Part shown: piece by piece, positions 1 through 7,306 of the stretch
Position numbering within the stretch: the first letter of the stretch is position 1
How the letters are laid out: every line of letters begins with the position of its first letter
NCBI GenBank assembly: GCA_019309605.1
Contig: JAFDFW010000004.1
Location: 1 to 19,388 of the forward strand
DNA length: 19,388 bases
Reading direction: 5' to 3'
From: Deltaproteobacteria bacterium
GTDB lineage: Bacteria > Myxococcota_A > Polyangia > Polyangiales > Houyiibacteriaceae
Translations under genes and position numbers: made by a program
Notes under the pieces: model-generated
Seen by the model: the letters and a program-made list of their open reading frames with translations, nothing else
The model's database searches: none
Told to the model about the DNA's origin: nothing

Positions 1-396
1 AATCTGCTCTTCCCCGATCGGCTGGAGCTCACACGCTCCCAGGAAGCCGAGCTCGAACGACATGAAACGTTGCTGCGCTCTCTCGGGTTCGATTGGTCTG
101 CGCTCGGCGAGGGGTCACATGTCGTCAGGGCAATCCCCGCGCTCGTCGCGGACGCCAGCGCGACAGAGCTCTTCCAGGATGCGATCTCGAGCCTCGAAGG
201 TGGCGCCGAGGATCAGAGGGATGCAGCGCTTCGGGCGCTTGCCAGCCGTGCCGCCAAACCCAATGGCGAACCCATCGACGACGCTGCCGCCGAACACATC
301 GTCGCCGGCGTTTGGCCGAGCCGGGACGCCCATCGCTCTTGCATCCTCGCACGCGTTCCGATCGCCTCTGGGAGCACGGACAACGCGGATGACTGA
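1..396 (+). CDS. mutL: DNA mismatch repair protein MutL, C-terminal part (5' end outside window)
   Basis: This is the last 131 codons of a gene entering from the left edge, read in the frame starting at base 1 and ending with TGA at 394-396. The protein fits the MutL C-terminal dimerisation domain: it opens with LLFPDRLEL, then an acidic helix, a GFDWSALGEGSHVVRAIPAL block (the GF..E.FG..S..VR..PA pattern of the family) and a final helical stretch. MutL acts in mismatch repair, linking MutS recognition to strand removal. The overlap with miaA (the miaA ATG lies inside the mutL end) matches the common mutL-miaA gene order. Oddity: the metal-site motif CPHGRP of endonuclease-type MutL is not present; the matching place reads RSCILARVP, and the upstream ACH/SCKG-type motif reads LASRAA. 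The N-terminal ATPase and the DQHA motif cannot be seen. Identification rests on pattern recall and gene order. Confidence 0.75.
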   Translation, partial: NLLFPDRLELTRSQEAELERHETLLRSLGFDWSALGEGSHVVRAIPALVADASATELFQDAISSLEGGAEDQRDAALRALASRAAKPNGEPIDDAAAEHIVAGVWPSRDAHRSCILARVPIASGSTDNADD

Positions 397-1321
397 AAGG
401 CTCCAACCGCTTCTGGTCATCGCAGGACCGACCGCCACATCCAAAACCGCTGCGGCGATCGACGTGGCCCGTCGCTTCGATGGCGAGCTCATTGGCGCCG
501 ACAGCGTGCAGGTCTACCGGGGATTCGATATCGGGTCCGCAAAGCCGACGGCTGATGAGCTTGGAGGAGTGGCGCACCACCTGCTCGACGTGCTCGACCC
601 GGACCAAGACGTGGACGCCGTCGCCTATGCGAACCTCGCAGACGAGGCGATTCGAGGCGTTCGCGACCGCGGACACCTTCCGATCGTAGTAGGCGGCACA
701 GGACTGTGGATCCGGGCTCTCGTCCGGGGGCTCGTCGACGTCCCAGCCGTTGACCCCGTCGTCCGGCAGCGCCTCGAGCAGGCCGCAGCCGCAAGGGGAG
801 CACCGGCACTCCATGCCAGGCTGGCCGAGGTCGATCCGATGTCCGCCGAGGCCGTGCACCCCAACGACGCCCTTCGAATCGTGCGCGCGCTGGAAGTCTA
901 CGAGCAGACCGGCACGCCCCTCGGTACGCTCCGAGCTGCGCACGCGCTCGGAGAACCGCGATACCAGGCCTTGTTCGTCGTCCTCGACATGGACCGCACG
1001 GCCCACGACGCTGTCATCGAAAGCCGCGCGGAGCGGATGCTCGCCGCGGGCTGGATCGACGAGGTGCGTTCACTCCGAAGGCGATGGGGGGACGATGTCC
1101 GCCCGCTTGGAAGCGTCGGCTACCGCGAGGTCCTAGCGCACGTCCGCGACGAGGTCGCTCTCGAAGAGACTGTCCGCCAGATCAGAAAATCGACCCGCAT
1201 CTACGCTCGCCGCCAGCGAACCTGGTTCAAAGGCGAGCCCGGTATACGCTGGCGGAGCGAGAGCGCCGAGCTTCGCGAGCCAAGCGGCCTCGACCGCATC
1301 GCAAGGGAACTGGGGCTTTGA
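389..1321 (+). CDS. miaA: tRNA dimethylallyltransferase MiaA
   Basis: MiaA transfers a dimethylallyl group from DMAPP to the N6 of adenosine 37 in tRNAs that read UNN codons, the first step towards ms2i6A. The 310-residue protein is of usual length. Visible family motifs are the P-loop (GPTATSKT, residues 13-20), DSVQVYRGFDIGSAKPT, the HHLLDV block, GGTGLWIRAL, the LGSVGYREV segment and the C-terminal TRIYARRQRTWF stretch. I chose the ATG at 389 because it gives a standard N-terminus right before the P-loop; the longer open frame upstream overlaps mutL in another phase and looks non-coding. The start overlaps the mutL stop by 8 bases, so the two are probably translationally coupled. Oddity: the glycine that normally precedes the P-loop lysine is serine (S18). 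Confidence 0.95.
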   Translation: MTERLQPLLVIAGPTATSKTAAAIDVARRFDGELIGADSVQVYRGFDIGSAKPTADELGGVAHHLLDVLDPDQDVDAVAYANLADEAIRGVRDRGHLPIVVGGTGLWIRALVRGLVDVPAVDPVVRQRLEQAAAARGAPALHARLAEVDPMSAEAVHPNDALRIVRALEVYEQTGTPLGTLRAAHALGEPRYQALFVVLDMDRTAHDAVIESRAERMLAAGWIDEVRSLRRRWGDDVRPLGSVGYREVLAHVRDEVALEETVRQIRKSTRIYARRQRTWFKGEPGIRWRSESAELREPSGLDRIARELGL

Positions 1322-1944
1322 ACTTCTTCGGACATGCCGTCGTCGCGGGCTGGGCTGACAACCGAGCAGGGCACCTCCTCGGAAGCATGTTGCCGGACTT
1401 CGAAACCATGGTCCGCGTCCGCTTGCTCGAGGTTCGTGACCCCCATATTCAGCGTGGGATCGATCTGCACCACCGAACCGACGAAGCATTCCATCGGGCG
1501 CCGGCCTTTCTGGCCTGCTGTTCGCACGCGCTTGGCGAGCTCACCGATGTCGGCGTTCGCCGTGGAACGGCCCGTGCCGTCGGTCACATCGCAAGCGAAA
1601 TGTTTCTCGATGGCTGGCTGGCTCGCGAGCAGGCTCACATCGACGACTATCTCGCTGCGCTCGAGCTCGAGGTGAACGACCTCCTGATCTGGCAAGACGA
1701 AGGTCGCGCCTTCTCGAAATTGCGCACCAGGCTGGCGCTATGGGGCGCGCCGCGGGACTATGCCGAGCCGCCCTTCGTGCTGGCGCGAGTGTCCGACGCC
1801 CTCCGTAGCCGCCCGGCCTTGGCGGTGCTAGAAGAGCAATCGGCTCCGATTGCAGAGTACCTTCCCTCCCTTCAACGGATGGTGGAGCGTCACGCCGCAG
1901 AACTGCTCAACGAGCTTCATGACGCGCTAGGCTCGAAGGACTGA
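1318..1944 (+). CDS. Acyl-carrier-protein phosphodiesterase-like protein (AcpH/DUF479-like)
   Basis: The 208-residue protein starts MNFFGHAVVAGWADNRAGHL and resembles the AcpH family, whose E. coli member starts MNFLAHLHLA and removes the phosphopantetheine arm from acyl carrier protein. Shared traits seen here are the N-terminal NFxxH, an aspartate in LGSMLPDF (D27), the GIDLHHRTDEAFH block (H51, H52, D55) equivalent to G..MH.R.D in AcpH, and a later MFLDGWL. These would be the metal ligands of the HD-like fold. The start is TTG at 1318-1320, sharing bases with the miaA stop (TTGA); no ATG gives a complete N-terminus. It is probably cotranscribed with miaA. Sequence similarity to true AcpH is modest, so the substrate is uncertain; 'ACP phosphodiesterase superfamily, unknown substrate' is the safer reading. 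Confidence 0.65.
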   Translation: MNFFGHAVVAGWADNRAGHLLGSMLPDFETMVRVRLLEVRDPHIQRGIDLHHRTDEAFHRAPAFLACCSHALGELTDVGVRRGTARAVGHIASEMFLDGWLAREQAHIDDYLAALELEVNDLLIWQDEGRAFSKLRTRLALWGAPRDYAEPPFVLARVSDALRSRPALAVLEEQSAPIAEYLPSLQRMVERHAAELLNELHDALGSKD

Positions 1945-1945
1945 G

Positions 1946-2920
1946 ATGCTCGAAGAGGGGAGGAGACCCAGCGCAGGCGGCGAGAAGCGCCGGCGCTACC
2001 TGAGGTGGGGCCGCATAGCGGTGACCGTCGCCGCGGTCGCTTACCTCGCGAGCCGCGTGGAACCACGCGATGTTCTGAACGCTTTTCAAAGGCTCTCTTT
2101 GGAGGCCGCGCTGAGCGCGGTGACGGTCGTTTTGTTTGCTCTCGTGTGCGGGATGGTTCGATGGCGGCTCTTGCTGCGAGCGTACGGCGCCATCGACATT
2201 CCCTCCTGGCCGCGGATCGCGCACCTTTATACCGTCGGCCACTTCTACAACACCTACGCCCCCGGCGGCGTGGGCGGCGATGTCATCCGCGGCGTGGCCA
2301 GCCGCAAGGCCTTTGGGGATCTCGACTGGGCGGGCGCCACGAGCGGTGTGGCGGTCGTGTTCATCGAGCGGGTCGTCGGCGTCTCGGCACTGCTCGTCCT
2401 CGCGACGGTCGCCTATCTGATGCGCCCGATCCCCGGAATCGAGAACCTGGGCCTCTGGGCCGGCCTGGGGCTCGCGACGGCAGGGGCCGCGTTGATCGGC
2501 ATCGCCATCGCGCCAAGGCTCGCGCCCTTCCTTCCCGAGAAGCTGGGCAAGCCGCTTCGCTCCCTTCCTCGACTCTATTCGCTCTGGCCTTTCCTCATCG
2601 CGATCTTTCTCTCCTTGATCATTCACTCGGGCAACATCCTCGCGGGCCATGTGATCATGCACTCCCTGGAGCCTTCGGTAACCTTGGGGCAATCGGCGGT
2701 CGTAATGCCGCTGATCGGCGCATCCGCCTTTTTCCCGTTCACCGTGGGTGGCGCAGGAGTTCGAGAGGCGGCGTTCGCGGCGCTCTACGGCACAGTTGGC
2801 GTTCCCGAAGCAAGCGCCTACGCCGCCTCACTCGGCTTCTGGGGCACACAGCTGATCACCGCGGCAGTCGGCGGTGTGGTCAACCTGTTCGTGCCTCTTT
2901 CGGGAAGAGAAAGTGACTGA
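1946..2920 (+). CDS. UPF0104/AglD-type integral membrane protein (LPG synthase transmembrane-region family)
   Basis: A 324-residue polytopic membrane protein with a basic N-terminus (GEKRRRYLR) followed by about seven or eight hydrophobic segments, roughly at residues 24-38, 54-70, 125-150, 160-187, 208-232, 245-275 and 290-318. The signature HFYNTYAPGGVGGDVIRG near residues 99-116 is typical of the family related to the flippase-like half of MprF (PF03706). Such proteins sit next to glycosyltransferases and are thought to move or modify lipid-linked precursors in the inner membrane; the precise substrate is unknown. The ATG lies two bases after the stop of the preceding gene, consistent with an operon. 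There is no C-terminal aminoacyl-transfer domain, so it is not a full lysyl-phosphatidylglycerol synthase. Confidence 0.85.
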   Translation: MLEEGRRPSAGGEKRRRYLRWGRIAVTVAAVAYLASRVEPRDVLNAFQRLSLEAALSAVTVVLFALVCGMVRWRLLLRAYGAIDIPSWPRIAHLYTVGHFYNTYAPGGVGGDVIRGVASRKAFGDLDWAGATSGVAVVFIERVVGVSALLVLATVAYLMRPIPGIENLGLWAGLGLATAGAALIGIAIAPRLAPFLPEKLGKPLRSLPRLYSLWPFLIAIFLSLIIHSGNILAGHVIMHSLEPSVTLGQSAVVMPLIGASAFFPFTVGGAGVREAAFAALYGTVGVPEASAYAASLGFWGTQLITAAVGGVVNLFVPLSGRESD

Positions 2921-2964
2921 CGAACTTTGCGGCCTTGTCGGCCTCTCCTGCTAACCTCCGAAGG

Positions 2965-3483
2965 ATGCGCCACGACAGTCACGGCGATGGCTCCTTTCGC
3001 GCCGACCAGCTCGCGCGCTGCGGCCCAGACTGTGTCTTCGAAGCGGGCGTCTTGGTCTTTCACCCCGAGAACATCGAGCTCGGCACGAACGTGTACGTCG
3101 GGCACAACGCGATCCTCAAGGGCTACTACAAGAACACGCTGCGCATCGGCGACGAGACGTGGATCGGTCAACAGGCGTTCCTACATGGCGCCGGCGGGCT
3201 CGACATCGGCGCCCGCGTAGGAATCGCGCCCGGTGTCCGAATCATCACCTCGTTCCACGGCGAGGCGGGTCGCGACATCCCGATCCTGCACTCACCCATC
3301 GAGCTTGCCCCGGTCGTCATCGAAGATGACTGCGACATCGGCGTCGGCGCGATCGTGCTTCCCGGCGTGCGTATCGGCACTGGCGCGCAAATCGGAGCTG
3401 GCGCTGTCGTGACCCAAGACGTGCCGCCCTACTCCGTGGCGGTCGGCGTGCCGGCCAAGGTCACGAGGCAACGGCCTGAATGA
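2965..3483 (+). CDS. Hexapeptide-repeat (left-handed beta-helix) acyltransferase
   Basis: A 172-residue protein of the LbetaH acyl/acetyltransferase superfamily (WbbJ/Maa-like). Isoleucine- and valine-spaced hexapeptide turns run through most of the chain: IELGTNVYVG, LRIGDETWIGQ, LDIGARVGIAPGVRI, IEDDCDIGVGAIVLPGVRIGTGAQIGAGAVV, and it ends with the usual DVPPYSVAVGVPAK loop. The catalytic-type histidine is in ITSFHGEAG. It probably O- or N-acylates a sugar, using an acyl-CoA donor. I chose ATG at 2965, which yields the MRHDSHGDGSF start; an in-frame TTG at 2935 would add ten residues without a better ribosome site. The stop overlaps the next gene's start (ATGA at 3480-3483), so it is coupled to the glycosyltransferase. 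Confidence 0.85.
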   Translation: MRHDSHGDGSFRADQLARCGPDCVFEAGVLVFHPENIELGTNVYVGHNAILKGYYKNTLRIGDETWIGQQAFLHGAGGLDIGARVGIAPGVRIITSFHGEAGRDIPILHSPIELAPVVIEDDCDIGVGAIVLPGVRIGTGAQIGAGAVVTQDVPPYSVAVGVPAKVTRQRPE

Positions 3484-4193
3484 GCCGTCCCGAGCTCAGC
3501 GTCGTCATCTTCGCGTTCAACGAAGAGGACAACATCGCGCCAGTGTTGACCGAGCTCCGACAATGGCTCTCTTCCAGCGAGCCGTCAGCCGAGATCGTGT
3601 TCGTCGACGATGGGTCCGCGGACGGCACCTTCGCCGAAGCTGCGAAAGCTCTGTCCGGAGCCCCACATCAACTGCTTCGCCACGAGAGCAACCGCGGCAT
3701 CGGTGCAGCTCTCAAGACGGGGGTGCGCGCCGCCGAAGGCACCTGGGTCACGTTCCTTCCGGCGGACGGTCAGATCGCGCCAACTGCGATTGGGACGCTC
3801 CGCGACGCGGCGGCCCGCGAACGAAGCGATGTGGTGTTCAGCGTGTACGATCACCGAGACGACGGTTTTCATCGCAAGATCCTGTCGGCGGGTGTACGTG
3901 CACTAATTCTGCTGATCCATGGCGTGCACATGCAGAGCGACGGACCCTACCTCTTTCGACACTCCCTCTTCGAACCGGACCAGCTCGTCCCCGACACGTT
4001 CTTTCTGAACTTCGAATTTCCGATTCGAATGCTGGACGCGCACGTTCCGGCGACGGTGGTGACGATCGAATGCAGGCCTCGCCGCTCCGGGCACTCCAAG
4101 TCGACGCGCCTCAAACGCATCTATGGTGTCGCGCAGGACCTCCTCGAGCTCCGCGTTCGGCGCGCTAAGGAATCGCACGGCCGTCGCGCTTAG
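3480..4193 (+). CDS. Family 2 glycosyltransferase (dolichyl-phosphate mannosyltransferase-like)
   Basis: A 237-residue GT-A glycosyltransferase. It opens with LSVVIFAFNEEDNI, has the nucleotide-binding VDDGSADGT (DDGS at 43-46), the NRGIGAALKTGVRAAEGTWV block seen in DPM1-like enzymes, and PADGQ at 94-98 where most relatives have D-A-D. It ends with RPRRSGHSKSTRLKRI, a normal GT2 tail, and has no membrane anchor. It likely adds a sugar from an NDP-sugar to a lipid carrier or an envelope lipid at the inner membrane face. It overlaps the acyltransferase by four bases and is the last gene of the plus-strand run; its stop codon overlaps the stop of the convergent regulator by four bases. The donor and acceptor cannot be told. 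Confidence 0.88.
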   Translation: MSRPELSVVIFAFNEEDNIAPVLTELRQWLSSSEPSAEIVFVDDGSADGTFAEAAKALSGAPHQLLRHESNRGIGAALKTGVRAAEGTWVTFLPADGQIAPTAIGTLRDAAARERSDVVFSVYDHRDDGFHRKILSAGVRALILLIHGVHMQSDGPYLFRHSLFEPDQLVPDTFFLNFEFPIRMLDAHVPATVVTIECRPRRSGHSKSTRLKRIYGVAQDLLELRVRRAKESHGRRA

Positions 4194-5734
4194 CCCTCGA
4201 GCTCTGGGGCGCCCCTGAGCCGGTCTCGAAGGGTCGACCTCGGAATGCCCAATGCCCGGGCGGCCGCAGACATGTTGCCGCCGTACTGCTCGAGCGCCTC
4301 TCGGAGAGAATCGGCAGAAGGCCGCAGCACCGACGGCTCGGAAACGCGCCGAAGCGAACGGTCGACGGCCTCGAGGTCGATCAGGGCCCCATCGCTGTCG
4401 ACCGCGGCAAGCTCGAGCACGTTTCGGAGCTCGCGGACGTTGCCGGGCCAAAGATACCCGTGGAGACGCTCGAGTGCTTGCGGCTCGATGCGTCGCTCGC
4501 CGATTTCTGGCTGCATCTGGCGGAGGAAGTGCTGGGCCAGGCGAGTGATGTCGTCAGGGCGGACGCGCAGGGGTGGGACCTCGAGGACGAGGCGATGGAT
4601 TCGGTAGTAGAGGTCCGAGCGGAATCGCCCCTCGTGCACCATCGCCCGCAAGTCCCTGTGGGTGGCGCACACCAATCGAACATCGACGCTGCGCGCGCCT
4701 TCGCTGCCGACACGCCGGACTTGCCAAGTCTCCAATACGCGAAGCAGCCGCGTTTGAAGATCGGGCGGCAGCTCCGCAACTTCGTCGAGAAAGAGCGTCC
4801 CGCCGTGCGCCTGCTCGAACGCCCCGCGGTGCGCTTGAACAGCACCGGTGAACGCCCCGCGCTCGTGCCCGAAAAGCTCGCTCTCGATGAGCGCGCGCGG
4901 CAGCCCTCCGCCGTTGAGAGGCACGAACGGGCCATGTTGGCGCCGGCCGCGTTCGTGGAGCGCCCGCGCCACGTGCTCTTTGCCGACGCCCGTCTCGCCT
5001 CGAATCAGGACGGGCCAAGGCAAACTTGCGAACCGATCGACCTCGGCCATCACCGAGAGCATTGCGCTCGATTCGATGACGACCTCCGAGGGTGCTTTGC
5101 CGGCGTTGCCTCGGTTAACCACGCGGAGCACGGTTCGACCAATACGGACCACCGCCCCGGGCCGAAGCTCGTGCCGGCGGATACGCACGCCGTCGACCCA
5201 GGTGCCGTTGGTACTGTCGAGGTCGCGGATCGACACGCCTCGCGAAGATGGCTCGATTCGGCAGTGGTACTGACTCACTGCCCGGTCCGACAGCGCGATC
5301 ACATTGTCGGTGGCGCCCCCCACCGAAACCGGCTTCTCCCCGAGGTGGAACGCACGTGCCCCAAGGCCATGACCGCCCACGAGCGAGAGCCGCCTCGCCC
5401 CCGCGCCGCGGCCACGCAGCAGCTCCGTCCCCCCTGACTCGTATGGGACAGCCTTGGCCTTGAGGCGCGCCACCGAATACCCGGCCCCAACGGCAACCCG
5501 CTCCCCGATTGGCACGACGGCACGTTCCCCGAGCGCTGGATGCTTGGCCAGGTCGTAGACGTACACCGTGCCCCCATGAGGCTGAAAAAGGAGCGCCCGA
5601 CCGGGCACTTCTGGTGCGTGAATGACGATGTCACAGTCGGGGTGCGACCCGACCTCGACCGCAGCCACGCCCAAGGGGAACACGCGGATACGCCGCCCGG
5701 CGCGGCACAGACAAAGCGTATCGCCCAAACCCAT
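4190..5734 (-). CDS. FHA-domain sigma-54-dependent transcriptional activator
   Basis: A 514-residue enhancer-binding protein. The N-terminal region (about 15-70) looks like a degenerate FHA domain (VGSHPDCDIVIH). A clear FHA domain follows at about 120-205, with VGGATDNVIALSD, S154-QYH157 and LDSTNGTWVDG, which would bind a phosphothreonine. The AAA+ domain has Walker A GETGVGKE (246-253), sigma-54 contact loop GAFTGA (293-298), Walker B GGTLFLDE (311-318), the RSDLYYRI segment (372-379) and LWPGNVREL. A Fis-type helix-turn-helix (about 477-506) ends the protein. The intact GAFTGA loop argues for real sigma-54 activation. Regulation would come from a Ser/Thr kinase through the FHA domain, as known for myxobacterial FHA regulators. 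It is divergent from gcvT, but nothing in the sequence proves that gcv is its target. Confidence 0.93.
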   Translation of the reverse strand: MGLGDTLCLCRAGRRIRVFPLGVAAVEVGSHPDCDIVIHAPEVPGRALLFQPHGGTVYVYDLAKHPALGERAVVPIGERVAVGAGYSVARLKAKAVPYESGGTELLRGRGAGARRLSLVGGHGLGARAFHLGEKPVSVGGATDNVIALSDRAVSQYHCRIEPSSRGVSIRDLDSTNGTWVDGVRIRRHELRPGAVVRIGRTVLRVVNRGNAGKAPSEVVIESSAMLSVMAEVDRFASLPWPVLIRGETGVGKEHVARALHERGRRQHGPFVPLNGGGLPRALIESELFGHERGAFTGAVQAHRGAFEQAHGGTLFLDEVAELPPDLQTRLLRVLETWQVRRVGSEGARSVDVRLVCATHRDLRAMVHEGRFRSDLYYRIHRLVLEVPPLRVRPDDITRLAQHFLRQMQPEIGERRIEPQALERLHGYLWPGNVRELRNVLELAAVDSDGALIDLEAVDRSLRRVSEPSVLRPSADSLREALEQYGGNMSAAARALGIPRSTLRDRLRGAPELEG

Positions 5735-5801
5735 GGCGCGGATATCGACCGGTCCCGCCGGCGGTTGCGTAGACGCCTTCGGTCCCTAAGCTCCCGGCAA
5801 C
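5735..5801. promoter_or_regulatory. Divergent spacer between the FHA regulator and gcvT
   Basis: The 67-base spacer must hold the start signals for both divergent genes unless they lie in coding sequence. On the plus strand a weak pair, TTGCGT at 5765-5770 and TAAGCT at 5787-5792 with 16 bases between, would start transcription almost at the gcvT GTG, compatible with a leaderless message since no Shine-Dalgarno is visible. Each box matches the consensus at only three of six positions. No sigma-54 (-24/-12) site and no room for a glycine riboswitch were found. Confidence 0.2.
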
Positions 5802-6896
5802 GTGTCCGAAGCACTCCGTGAAACCTCACTCACCGACGAGCACCGGGCCCTTGGCGCGCGCCTCGTTCCTTTCGCCGGCTGGCGCATGCCCGTGCAGTAC
5901 GAAGGCATCAAAAAGGAGCACGAAGCGGTTCGCACCCGCGCTGGGCTCTTCGACGTGTCGCACATGGGCGAGATCCTCGTCGAAGGCCCACAGGCGGTCG
6001 CGGCCGTCGATCGGCTCGTCACCAATGACGTGTCGAAGCTCACGACCGGCAAAGCGCTGTACACCGCGTGCTGCAATGAGCAGGGGCACATCCTCGATGA
6101 CCTCATCGTGTACCGCTTGGAGGACGAGAAAGTCCTGGTCGTCTGCAACGCATCGAACCGCGACAAGATCGTCGGCCATTTCGCACAGAACCTGAGCCTC
6201 GGGACGCCCTGGAATGACGTCTCGGATGCGTGGGCGCTGCTCGCGCTGCAGGGTCCGCACGCCTTGGCGACCATGAAAGACTTGGGCGCGCCGCCAAGCC
6301 TGCTCGAGCTTCCGTACTTCAGTGTGACACGCGCAAGCCTCGGAGGGGTCGACCTCTGGGCGGCGCGAACAGGCTACACCGGCGAAGACGGTTTCGAGTT
6401 CTTTTGCGCGAGCGAGGATGCGGTTGCTTTGTGGAGGGCATTGATCGAAGCCGGCACGTGCCACGGCCTCCAACCTGTCGGTCTCGGCGCACGCGACACC
6501 CTCCGGCTCGAAGCCCGGCTCATGCTGTATGGCAACGACATCACCGAAGAGACCCACCCGCTCGAGGCGGGCCTCGGCTGGGTCGTGAAGCTCGACGCCG
6601 GCGACTTCATTGGACGGGATGCGCTCCGGGCAATCAAAGGGGCGGGGCTCGGCCGGAAACTCGTAGGCTTCGAGATGACCGGACGCGGAATCGCACGTCA
6701 TGGCTACCCGATTGTGGCCAATGGGGAGCCCGTCGGAGAGGTCACGAGCGGCTCCCCAGGGCCGACGGTTGGACGGAACATCGGTCTCGGCTATGTGCCT
6801 CTGGCGCTCGCCAAGGTAGGGACCACCTTGGGCATCGAGATCCGTGGCAAGGTGGTCGACGCCATGGTAGTGAGGACCCCGTTTTACAAGAGGTGA
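5802..6896 (+). CDS. gcvT: Aminomethyltransferase, glycine cleavage system T protein
   Basis: The T protein takes the aminomethyl group from lipoylated GcvH and, with tetrahydrofolate, yields 5,10-methylene-THF, ammonia and dihydrolipoyl-GcvH. The 364-residue length is normal. Visible signatures are LVPFAGWRMPVQYEGIKKEH, GLFDVSHMGEI, the folate-site loop GHILDDLIVYR (D99-D100), CNASNRDKI, RTGYTGEDGFE, GARDTLRLEARLMLYGNDI and the C-terminal TSGSPGPTVGRNIGLGYV. The start is GTG at 5802; there is no good Shine-Dalgarno before it. It heads a gcvT-gcvH-gcvPA run with a two-base gap to gcvH. Confidence 0.96.
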   Translation: MSEALRETSLTDEHRALGARLVPFAGWRMPVQYEGIKKEHEAVRTRAGLFDVSHMGEILVEGPQAVAAVDRLVTNDVSKLTTGKALYTACCNEQGHILDDLIVYRLEDEKVLVVCNASNRDKIVGHFAQNLSLGTPWNDVSDAWALLALQGPHALATMKDLGAPPSLLELPYFSVTRASLGGVDLWAARTGYTGEDGFEFFCASEDAVALWRALIEAGTCHGLQPVGLGARDTLRLEARLMLYGNDITEETHPLEAGLGWVVKLDAGDFIGRDALRAIKGAGLGRKLVGFEMTGRGIARHGYPIVANGEPVGEVTSGSPGPTVGRNIGLGYVPLALAKVGTTLGIEIRGKVVDAMVVRTPFYKR

Positions 6897-6898
6897 CA

Positions 6899-7291
6899 AT
6901 GGCGACGTACCCTAGGGACCTGCAATACACGCGAGAGCACGAATGGGCGCGCATCGAGGACGACGTCATTCGCGTCGGAATCACTGCGTATGCGGTCGAG
7001 CAGCTCGGCGACGTGACCTTGGTCGACATGCCGGCTCCCGGGGAAGACGTCCAGGCCCACGAGCGCTTTGGCGATATCGAGTCGGTCAAGACCGTGAGCG
7101 AGTTGTTCGCTCCGGTGAGTGGAGAGGTCGTGGATGTCAACACCGATCTCGAGTCCAGCCCTGAGCTCGTGAACGAGGGCCCATACGAAGATGGCTGGCT
7201 GGTGACCATCCGCCCCTCCGACCAAGCAGAACTCGATGGGCTGATGGATGCCGCCAAGTATGAGGAGTACCTCGGAACGCTCGACGGCTGA
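6899..7291 (+). CDS. gcvH: Glycine cleavage system H protein (lipoyl carrier)
   Basis: GcvH carries the methylamine intermediate on a lipoyl-lysine and shuttles between the P, T and L proteins. The 130-residue protein begins with the typical YTREHEWARI and has the lipoylation motif ESVKTVSEL with the acceptor lysine at K64, followed by SGEVVDVN and the PYEDGWLVTI segment. The ATG at 6899 is preceded by AGGTGA, which also contains the gcvT stop, so the two genes are coupled. Confidence 0.97.
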   Translation: MATYPRDLQYTREHEWARIEDDVIRVGITAYAVEQLGDVTLVDMPAPGEDVQAHERFGDIESVKTVSELFAPVSGEVVDVNTDLESSPELVNEGPYEDGWLVTIRPSDQAELDGLMDAAKYEEYLGTLDG

Positions 7292-7306
7292 ACAACCGGC
7301 ACGAAC

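Noticed and set aside
62..388. Upstream extension of the miaA frame
   Set aside because: It lies over mutL in another phase and is Ser/Arg/Pro-rich; ATG at 389 gives the family's normal N-terminus.
4460..5437. Open frame of 325 codons on the plus strand
   Set aside because: It is antisense to the FHA/AAA+ regulator, whose motifs are clear; the product is low-complexity Arg/Pro/Ala-rich.
5745..5770. Sigma-54 promoter before gcvT (TTGC at 5765)
   Set aside because: The upstream half reads CCCGCCG rather than TGGCACG.
5735..5801. Glycine riboswitch before gcvT
   Set aside because: The spacer is only 67 bases, too short for a glycine aptamer, and none of its conserved blocks is visible.
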